A stretch of 64,000 nucleotides of DNA from Megaustenia siamemsis (Eukaryota; Mollusca; Gastropoda; Stylommatophora; Ariophantidae), in contig JAVIAB010000047.1 in NCBI GenBank assembly GCA_032433765.1, positions 16,744,177 through 16,808,176 on the forward strand, written 5' to 3'. Of the stretch, positions 27,901-39,900 are shown in pieces. Numbering within the stretch: position 1 is the stretch's first letter; every line of letters begins with the position of its first letter. The notes beneath the pieces were generated by a model that saw nothing but the letters and a program-made list of their open reading frames with translations, was not told the origin of the DNA and did no database searches. The position numbers were made by a program, and so were the translations under genes.

Positions 27901-30900
27901 TACAATAACATTTCTGTATGATCCAGATAAGAGATGCCCAAAACCTTACAATAACATTTCATCTGTACGATCTAGATAAGAGATGCCCAAAACCTTACAA
28001 TAACATTTCTGTATGATCCAGATAAGAGATGCCTAAAACCTTACAATAACATTTCTGTATGATCCAGATAAGAGATGCCCAAAACCTTACAATAACATTT
28101 CTGTATGATCCAGATAAGAGATGCCCAAAACCTTACAATAACATTTCTGTATGATCCAGATAAGAGATGCCCAAAATCTTACAATAACATTTCTGTATGA
28201 TCCAGATAAGAGATGCCCAAAACCTTACAATAACATTTCTGTATGATCCAGATAAGAGATGCCCAAAACCTTACAATAACATTTCTGTATGATCCAGATA
28301 AGAGATGCCCAAAACCTTACAATAACATTTCTGTATGATCCAGATAAGAGATGCCTAAAACCTTACAATAACATTTCTGTATGATCCAGATAAGAGATGC
28401 CTAAAACCTTACAATAACATTTCTGTATGATCCAGATAAGAGATGCCCAAAACCTTACAATAACATTTCTGTATGATCCAGATAAGAGATTTCACCTCCA
28501 CAGCTGTCATTTTATTCTGTAGCTCTGCTGTAGGGTCTATGTTTTGCAAGCTTTTTTATAGAAAAATTGATATAACAAGGGTGCACTGGAGCCTAATTTT
28601 AGAGCTAAGAGTGATGTTTTTATTTTCCCAAAAGGTTTTACCCTTGGAGGGTTGCTGTAATTTGCACAATTCTAGCTAATATTTTAGGTTTCAACACAAC
28701 TCCAATTAGCCTTTAGACAACCGAGAAAGATATTATTTATTAATGATGGTAAAATGGTTGGCCAAATAGATAAACACACGTCATTCATCAAAAATAAGGT
28801 GGATTATGGTAGAGTAAAAAGTTTTACTTTTGGGTTTTAAATAAAAACTCCATCCTAAAGACTGCTGCAGTGGCCAGGCAGTCTTTATTTTTCATCCCCA
28901 TAGAAAAATCCTGGCACACCCAGAAACTGCATAAAAGCCATAACAATAGTTTAGTTATAGATGGCAATATATACTAGAGTTTTTTAAAGATAATTTTTCT
29001 TAGGTAGAAATCATGAAATCACAATGATGTCACTAAATAATTGCTTGTGAACCTACCTGATAAATACCCTCTTGCTCAGCCTTGACCTTGGGGATACCAA
29101 GTAGCTTGGACCAGACCTCCCCTCTCAAACAGTCAGGTATGCCCTTGTAAACACGCCGCATCAGCTGTGGATACACAGTTGAAACTCTGTGACTAGTGTA
29201 ACAGAGTTGGGAGACCTTAACAAAATAATGAGAATCCTTGGATGTGGGACATTGACAAAGTAAAGTTCAAAATTTATATAAAACAAGGAGAGAGTCAAAT
29301 CTATGATTACACTGGGCTACTTGTTGGAGAAGCAAGGTATGAAAACTGTAATTAACAGTCTAGATTTTGCTTTCACAATAGATGGATGTATTTTGGGGTC
29401 ATCTGGATATAATGTTAAGTATTGATAGAGAACTGTTGGGTAGAAAAGTGAAATGCAACTAAGTGTTAACTAGTGAGTACTAGAAACCTGACTTCAACAG
29501 CATCTCGAAAAGCTGTTGTAATTCAGAAATGGTACATTTCTGGAAATGAATTTTTACCATGTAGATTGTGAGTCCTAAGATAGTTATATTACCAGAGACT
29601 TAATGTATGATTTATCCATCAGTAAGTAAAAGAAACAAACAAAAAACAAAACAAACAAAAAAAACCAGTAAAGAGCCCCATCACGGCATGTAGCATATAG
29701 GGAATATGGTGTTGGTGACCATTAATTTTATAGATCTTCGGCACATGATTTTTGGGGTAATGTGGTCGGTATTACGCGCGTGCCGCTTTACTTTCCCAGA
29801 AAAAAAATCCGGTACCCATCTACGGGTGGGTGAACCTGGAAACCATTGATCAGGATTGAACCTGACCTCTTGACCTTTGTAGGCCAGTTCACTAACCACT
29901 GAGCTGTTGCGACTCCCATTTATCCATCAATGGATGAGTAAAGTTACCTGGTAAAGAGGTTGCTTACGCCAGACACCTTTTACCTCCGTGCTTCTAATCA
30001 AGTAATAATTTGTAATACATTTATGATGCACCAGTGTAACTAGTGATGTGAGTTCATCATCATCATCAAGTAATAATTTGTAATACATTTATGATGTACC
30101 AGTGTAACTAGTGATGTGAGTTCATCATCATCATCAAGTAATAATTTGTAACACATTTATGATGTACCAGTGTAACTAGTGATGTGAGTTCATCATCATC
30201 ATCAAGTAATAATTTGTAACACATTTATGATGTACCAGTGTAACTAGTGATGTGAGTTCATTATCATCATCATCATCAAGTACCGGGCCCACTGGCGTAG
30301 GTGATCATGTCTCTCCACAACTTTCGATCTCGACAGTTCTTTATTATTTCTGTTGTTGGCCTCCTGCCAAGCCATTCTCTTAAGCTGTCTGGTATTTTCT
30401 CTCTTTGCTTCCCTCTATCTCTTTGTCCCTCAATTTTTCCAGTTGTTACAATATATTCCAGTTGTTCTCTTCTCACTACATGGCCAAAAAATGATGTGAG
30501 TTAGGAGAGACTAATAGAACAATGTTAAATATATGAGACCTTATGGAACTGGTAAGTAATAAACAATTGACTTAGTGTTAGACTTGATGTGTTAAGTGGT
30601 TCCTACACGTTTGTGAAATAAACTCAGGTGTTGTCTCACATGTGTTCACCTCTCTCCCTCCATTATTTACTGACTGTGAACAATCTCACCCTTAATAAGA
30701 TGGAGAGGACACTAGTAACCAGTTGCTGAGTACACATGTATGTGGACCATATTCAGGCATGTATACCCATACAACAGGCCAACTTTGGCACATGTTAGTT
30801 AGCATTATATGATCTATATGGCTTCACTAGCAGAAGACTAGTTCTTGTGTGCATGAAATTATTTATGACTTTCACTTCTTTTTATAGATTTGCCCAACGA

Positions 30901-33900
30901 TTACTACCCTTTATGATCTTTATCTTTAGCCCTTAAAAGGGTATTCTATGGGAAATTTGCATTGTATCATGATTTAGAGCACATTGCAATATCTGCAATA
31001 TTCAGAAACAACACATCTGACGCACGGCAATTCTGTAGGTACAAGGTTTATCTCCCCACCTTCAGTCTCTACTGATTTGTACAGACAGATAAGTCTTTTT
31101 CTAGGGCCTCTGTGAAAAGGTGGGGAATCTTGATCAATTCGGGTTCACTGATTCTGACACAAGCAATCAGGCATGAGTTGCTGACCATTTACAGTCCAAG
31201 CATTATCTGGGATCTAGGCCCCATGACTCACAATATAAAAATAACACCCAGAACAGTTTTTTTTTTGCACATGACTATCTCTTCTGCTGTCATATTTGAA
31301 AGAGCCTATACTATTCTGTCTATCCATCTTTTTTAAGGAAGCTCTTTCTGTCTATTGTTTTGGTAGGAGGGTAGCAAGTGGCTGAATCAATAACTTGTCA
31401 AGCTACAGACCAGGAACAAGAGTTTGAATCATGGTAGGGTCAAAAGTTTTTTTTTTTTATTAGGTATGAAATAAAAACTAAAACCTGAAAACTATGTGGC
31501 GATTGCAATGAACAAGCAACCTTTATACCCTGGCCCTTCAAGTTTCCCCACAGCAGACCCCAGAAATGGGATAATGCAATAAAAATATTGTTAAGTTATG
31601 TGGATCATAGTTAATTGTTTCTGTCCTGTCACATATGCAATATTAAATTTACTGCAGTATTTTCTATACAGTATTTCAAGAGTTAAAAATGATCTGTCAA
31701 ATCCACTCTCTTTTTCACTCATTCACACACTCACAAACAGTTGTGGGTCAATACCTTATCACCAGGGTAGTACTTGTCCCAGTTTTTTATCATTTTCAGC
31801 CATTTGGTTGTCCTTTCTTTTTCCACCTGTTTGGTCTGGAGATATTAGAGATGGCAACTATAGTCTAGAAAAGGCAGCTGTAGATATATGAGTTCAGAGA
31901 CAAGGCAGCTACAGATTATATAAAGATAGTTCTGTTTTAATGATGAATAATATATTCTAATGACAAGACAAGTCAGTGAAGAGAAGAGACTAATTATGAG
32001 TTTTAAAATATGGTTAAAATACAAGACAATATCTATTAACCCTAGATTACAATACATAATAGAGATGATGAAGTAAAACACTTCACACAGAAATAATCAA
32101 CTAACACACATCATACAGAAATGATAAACTAATACACAAAAATGATACACTAACACACCCTTCACATAAAAATGATAAACTAATAACCTTCACACAGAAA
32201 CGATAAACTAATAACCTTCACACAGAAATGATAAACTAATAACCTTCACACAGAAATCATAAACTAATTACCTTAACACAGAAATGATCAACTAATAACC
32301 TTCACACAGAAATCATAAACTAATAACCTTCACACAGAAATGATAAACTAATAACCTTCACACATAAATGATAAACTAATAACCTTCACACAGAAATCAT
32401 AAACTAATAACCTTCACACAGAAATGATAAACTAATAACCTTCACACATAAATGATAAACTAATAACCTTCACACAGAAATGATAAACTAATAACCTTGA
32501 CACAGAAATCATAAACTAATAACCTTCACACAGAAATCATAAACTAATACACCCAAAATGATGAACTAACACCCTTGACATACAGAAATAATGAATACTT
32601 TACACCAATGTGCAATTAACCTTTGTGTTAAATTAACATCACAAACAGAAGAGATTAAATGATAGCCTAGTACATAGAATAATGAACTACATGGCATCTT
32701 CAGTTTTGTGCAATGGCACCTCTAGTGAGAGAGTATACAGTAAAATTTAGTTATGACAATAAATTCCATGTCATAGGTTGCAATGTATAATCACACTAGA
32801 TCATATGTGCATTGATTGTCTTTGTACGAGCACTTTACTTCACATTTCATCAATTCAGCTTTTCTCAACCAGGCAGTGCCGTAAGTGATGTTACTGCCCC
32901 ACAATGGGCACCTCAGTGGAGGGGTTTCTCAGATGCGATGTCAATATTGAAGCTTTCTAGTCACCTTGAGAGAATCTTGAAGTGATGCATTTTGACCACC
33001 AGCTGATAGAATGTCTCTGCTGAGCTTATTGTACAGCAGCCATTTAGGCAAGTGTTCATTAACCTTGCAAATCACTTGTTCAAGCCAATTCACTTAGATC
33101 TTTGGAAGCAGCATTTAGATACTGAGATCTGGGTATTTGTGAGGGACTTCACTATCTGGTAGCTATAGTTTGTATTAAAAAATGTCCTCAACATTAAAGA
33201 ATAACAATATAAGATAATCTTCATCCTTGAGGATAGAATGAAGAAAGTAACTTAAGCACAGCCTATTGTTTGATTTCAATAATTACCACAGTTGTCTAAG
33301 TACGAAGACACAATTTTCTAGACTAGTCTAACTATTGTATTTTGCTGATATTAAATGTATGCATCAATGAGATAATCTATGGCTACAGTTAGACTGTCTC
33401 CCTGTGACTGACTTCTGTAGTTTGTTCTATAATGCTTGCATCAATGAAATAATCTATGGCTACAGTTAGACTGTCTCCCTGTGACTGACTTCTGTAATTT
33501 GTTCTATAATGTTTGCATCAATGAAATAATCTATGGCTACAGTTAGACTGTCCCCCTGTGACTGACTTCTGTAATTTGTTCTATAATGTTTGCATCAATG
33601 AAATAATCTATGGCTACAGTTAGACTGTCCCCCTGTGACTGACTTCTGTAGTTTGTTGATATTAAATGTATGCATCAATGAGATAATCTATGGCTACAGT
33701 TAGACTGTCCCCCTGTGACTGACTTCTGTATCCTGTTATGTTCAATTATGTGTTTCTGTATGAAATAATTTAAGACTAGAGTTAGATTGTCTCCCACTGA
33801 CATGCTACTGTTGTCTGTAGATTTACAATGTTGTGTGTGTCTATGACTAGAGTTTGACTTGTCTCCATGTGAATGACTTTGTGGTTTGAAGGCATAACAT

Positions 33901-36900
33901 TTGCTTGTCTTTATAATGATAAAGAGTGATATATATCAATGTGTGATAATGAGACTGCACTAGGACTGACTCTAACCTTTTCTTCTGCTGCATCAAGGCT
34001 CTTGGGAAGAGCTGTATCACTGTCAAGATAAAGTAACATAGAATTAGTTGTACTCTATTATCTGTAGATATCAGTCATCAAGTTTTTCATGAAATCAGTT
34101 ATCATTAAAGTCTACCAAGATATCAGTCACAAAAACTGGAAAATGTTTCAATCAAAATATCAATTATTGCTTTTTAACATAATGACCAGGATTAATATTG
34201 TATGTGCTCAGAAAGACAGCATTAAAATTAGATCATCATTGAGTCAGGAAACAATGTATGTGTGTTGCTGCAAGAAACTTTGTTGGATGAAGGAAAACTT
34301 TTTGATTTAATTTGTAAAAGGCTCACAATGTATCCGCGTGCTGCAGAGCTATTTACTGGAGTTGGCCAGTTTATAACGTGGAAACGGGTTCTGGACCATG
34401 CGACTAAGTAATTGCACATGAGTCTAGACCATCCACAGCATGGACGTTCAGCGACAAAATCATGTATGATACTATTGCGATGGTAACTATTCAGATGCAT
34501 CCCAAACGACAACATAGAAGAAGGAAAACACGACAAGGTAAAAGAGGTGGCGTTAAAATGTTGAAGTATGAGAGACTAGGCCTAAAGTATGTGCGCGTTA
34601 TATATTGGAATTGTGGGTCCATAAATCAACGACGGCCCATTTTTGATAAGCAACTGTGCGGCGCCGATATAATGGTTTTACAAGAAACTTTTCTTGGTGA
34701 CAGGACAGTAAGCACTCCTGGTTTTCATTGTTTCTACAATAGGCGACACCTTGGGCAGGCCATCCTTGTGCGCAACAAAATGGTGGCGGCTGAGGTTGAT
34801 ATATCTGCGTGGGACAATGCAGAATTGCAGGCACATGCAGTTAGGGTACAGACCCCAGTTCATTTCGTGAGTGTAAATATGTATGCCTGTAATGGGAAGG
34901 TGAACACACAACAATGGCGAATCTCTTCGAGTTCGATGAAGAGAACGTCATTTTCTGCTGAGACTTTAATGCTAGAGAAACCAGTGGGGTAACGTCATAG
35001 CCAACAAGCAGGGAGAAGACCTAGAGAACGCACTAGTGTTAATCGATTTAGTGTGCTTGAATGATGGAAGGGCAACAACAATGGCCACTCGAACAGGGGA
35101 CTCTGATAGTATCATAGACCTTGCACTGGTGTCTTCCACCTTCGCACCGGGTTGCAGGTGGAGTGCACTGGGATTCCACGGAAGTGATCACTATCCATGT
35201 GTCCTCCTAATTGAGAAAAGCAGAAATAGAAGCAAGAAAAGGAAGCTCAACACATTCCACTACGAGAAAACAGACCAGGACGTCATTAGCAAAATCAGAC
35301 ATAGGAAACAGAGCGCCCCTCGTAGGAGGCAGGAGAGATGGGCGCAGCCACCCTGGTGGAACGTAGAAGTCGAGGAAGCTTGGCGGAGCAAGAGACAAAC
35401 GACCAAGACATGGCAGAAAGCTAGAAAGAATGGAAGAACACAACCTGAGCTCTTGAAGTGTCTGAAAGTAGAGGTCGACAAAAAATTATGCACTTTAAAC
35501 TATGTGCTAAGCAGGCTAAGGAAGCCAAATGGAATGACTTCTGTAAAAACGTGTGCTCAGAAAAATCGCTAGCCACATTCTGGCGCCTTCATCAGAGAAT
35601 GAATGGCACAACACGACACAGAGGCATACCAAACTTTCAGAGCACAGGCCAGATATGGCATAAATCTGATGTGAGCAAAGGGAAGGCCCTGCTTGCCCGC
35701 TACATTGAACAGATGGACCCAAGAAATGAGGCTGTAAGAATGAGGATGCGGGGATAGCTGTCAAATTGTGTAAGGATGTAGTGCTGGAAGAAGATCTCAC
35801 AATTACAACCGATACCATTCGCATGACACTTAAAAGGTCACACAACACTGCTCCTGGTCCAGATGGTGTTCAGTACGATGACATAGGCGATTTAGCTGAT
35901 GACGACTTGACAAAACTGGCCAATGAGTTTAATGAGGTCAATGAGGTATGGGGCATGAGTATGGGAATGAACAAGAAAAAATTAGTCTCATTCCAAAGAA
36001 TTCAATAGTTGGTCAGCAACACAAACTCGCTCCTCGAAATAGAAAAACAGCTCTAGTAATCTTGCTCCATCCATTCATGAAGATGTTATTCTGATAACAG
36101 ATCAGCAGTTGATTAGGTCAGGCTGGTCAACAACGAGGAAAGGAACAATGGTGGCCTGACATTATGATTGTCAATCAAATTAGAGAGTAAAGCAATGAAT
36201 AAGTAAAACAGTTATTGTATACAATGAAATGAATTCTATTAGGATTAGGTCCAAGGTATGGCTGCAGTAGGAGAAACAAAATAGAATGAATGAAGTGAAG
36301 ATAGATAATAATCAGGGGAATCCATAAGAAAGTGAATCTTTGGATCAATTATTGAAGAACAATCATCATCATCATCAAGTACCATGCCTGCTGGTGTAGA
36401 TGATCATTTCTCCACAACTTTCGACCTCAACAGTTATTTATAATTTCTATTATTGACCTTCGGCCAAGCCATTCTCTTAAACTGTCTGATATCTTTTCTC
36501 TTTGCTTCCCTCTATCTTTTTGTCCGTCAACTTTCCCAGTTGTTTCAATATAATCCAGTTGTTCCCTTCTCATTGTATGACCAAAAAACTATGATTGTTT
36601 CTTCCTAATATTGGAAATTAGCTCTCTTTTTGCTTTGGCCTCTTTCAGAAAGTTTCCATTAACTCTTCTTAGCTGTCCATGGTATCCTCAACATTCCTCT
36701 GTGTAAAACTACATTTGTACAGCCTTCTGTGATTTTCTTGTCTGTTGTCCTATTGTCCATGATTCACTATTCTTGCCTGTTTTCCTATTGTCCATGATAT
36801 GTTAAGACTGGCTGTACATAACATTTAAGAACTCTTTTTCTTGTTTCTATTGTCAAAAATGGATTGCACAGTATCTTCCTATTTTTTTGGAAAGTTGCTT

Positions 36901-39900
36901 TTGCCTGAGCCATTGAAGAACAATGTATAGATCTAAAGGAGTTGTTTATTTTGAGGAATAATTAAGTAACCAGGGCATGTCCTGAAATTGATTTTATTTG
37001 TAGAGTATTATGCCACATGAGTTTGGTATAATGTATAAATTATAGATAGATGATAGCTAGAATTCACTGATTAGACAAATATGACAAGGCTCTTTGCTAG
37101 ATTCAATTATCACAATGAAGTTATAATATATTTGTTAAGTTGTGAACATTGTAACAACAACCTACTAAAAGTAATCTTGGAAGGGAAAATACTAGGTAAA
37201 AGAGGCAGATCAAGACTAACGTTGACGAGTAACATCAAAAGATGGACAAGTCAGCCTATGACAACTTGCACCATGAAAGCAAGAGACAGAATGGAATGGC
37301 ACTCCATGGTAGCCAACCTTCAAAGTGGAGACGACACTCAATGATGATGATGAACACTGTGTAATGAACATTATATCTATTTCATTATTAACTCTGTGAG
37401 TTCTTCTATTCATTTACTATTATTGCACCAGGAGTGTTAAGGAAGTAAGTGATTACACCATACTGCAACCATCCAAATACAGGGGAGAACTATGCTATCA
37501 TCAACCATCTATAAAAGGAAGAGGGAAAAAAAATGGGACCAAGTAGAACTAATATACAGAGAAGCAAGGAAGTCATACAGATAAGTGACATTAAGTCTAA
37601 ATGAGGAGGAACAAAAAAATTATAAATTAATATTATGACCACAGAAACCAAGTTGAGGAATAAAGTGAAGGACTCATTGGAGAATATTATAGGATTAATA
37701 CATTTCCTAGCAAGGGTTTAATATACTATTGGATGGCTATTTTGTACAAATTTTTTTCACACATCACGTTACATTAAATTAATTAATTGCATTTACAAAC
37801 ATTAAATAACACAGGATAGCTAGAGAATGTATTGGTATACTCTGGAGGAGAGAGTGTTTTGTGGTAAAACCATTAAAGAAATACCTGGTTCTGCAGCGAG
37901 TGAGACACACTAAATAAGTAAGGCAGATAGATGAAGATGAATATTTTTTTACTTAGAGAAGAAAAAAAAAAAAATTCCCTCCCTACCTTAAGGTCGGTAA
38001 AATCCAAATAGGTGTATTCATGTACATGGGAATATTTTACAAATATTTACAATCCAAATGCTAATATATGTCCAAAATCTCACATGAATAATTTGAAAAT
38101 GTAAAATTTTTATGTATACAATTCTCATTCCAACACAGTAATCAATTTGACCACGCCCACCAATATCATCATCACTATCGCTATCACTAGTTTTATCCTC
38201 TTCAACTGTATTATTATGTTCACTGCCTGGTGATAAACAAAGACAGTTCGCCATCATCTTCCATATTTATGGTCCATTCACTTACTGTATGATCTCACAA
38301 AACATTGACTGAGAATGATGAATGTGTGAGTTTAAACAAAACACTAAAAGTAATATAAATGTGTGTGGACTTAAACAATGGCTGTGAGAGTGAGTGTGAT
38401 AGAGAAAGAGAGAAAGCAAAGTCACTGACTAGTTTAACGATATTGAACGTTGACAGAACTTACTGTATGAAGCCAAATCTGTCTGTGACATGGTAGACCT
38501 CAAATGCTGGATCTTCCCATGGATCAATCTGAGCACCTTCCTCTCTGCCCTGGAGATGAAGACAGAAAGAATGAACAGACAAGAACAACATTTTAAAAGA
38601 CATGTGATAACTAATCCAAAGAATCATAACCAGCAGCCCTGATCTAGACCTCATACAATTATGCAACATCACCACCTACTATTCACAAGTTAACACCAAA
38701 TAAAGACAGTTCACACACAAATACCTGACTGCGACAATTACAACCTGGAGCCATTAACGGCACCCGTGTAAATTATCAGTGGTCTGCCCAAATCACTTTA
38801 GTGCACATTTGGCAGACACAAAGAGGTATTTCAGCATCAATGAATGAATGATAATTATATTTTGTTTTGTTTGGGGACAGGGTGGTTTAGAAGTAAGACA
38901 TTAACCTCTGGACAGGAAGGTCCTGGGTTTGATTCCCACCACAGGTGGTGGAAATTAAAAAAAAAATAAAACCTGTGGTCACTTCGTGTCTTTACCCTTT
39001 CCGGTGTCTGGGTAGTGAGATCTGACGTCTAGTCCTCTTGGAGAACTGCAAAAAATAGAAAGTCCCATGTGCAATCACGCACGTTAAAGAAACCTTGGCA
39101 ATTAAAGTTGAATAGAATAAGGCCAAAAATGGTCGCTGTCCAAGCAAAAAAATTGTTAAGCAAATCTATCAATCCATGCTAAAGATGGATGGGTTAGACC
39201 GAAAGATATGATGGCTATGCTGTTAACTAGCGACACAATGCATCAACACGTACTTAATGGGTGAACACTAAAAGATTTTTTTGTAGTTTTCTAGTCATCA
39301 TCATCATCATGATGTATGTTGTACAGAGCAGAAGACTGCTCTTCTATTAGAATACTTCTTGTTACCTAGGTCTGCCTCAGTGAGTGTATTTGTAGGAAGT
39401 CCTTGATTTGGTTCCATCATCTACTGGTCATACACAACTTGTATCCATCCTCTCATTGGTGATTAAATAAACATTCCAAGTTTTAAAAGTTCATATTTTA
39501 CCTTGTACTTAACTGTCAATCATTCACTGAATGATGAATTTATGTTAGCTGCACATTAGCACTCACAAATGTGATCTAATCATCATCATTTAGACTATGG
39601 CTATTTTATTTATAAATCCCATTCATAATAATTTTTTGTCAAACTGGGATTTGGCTTTTTGTCGTGAGATTAACTAATATATATAAAAGATTGGTACCAG
39701 GGTAGTATTCTGGGAAGGTGAGGAATGCTGCCTCGCATCGTGAGTTTCGATGCTTGAAGTGACACTATCTAGAAGTCTTTGACCACTTATTCAAGCACAT
39801 ATGGGTGAAAACTTGTGTGCTAAGCTGCCGATTCAAGTCTCGTACTGTACCTTTACCTTTAGTTAATATCAGTCTAACACACCCCACTACTAGTCAGATT

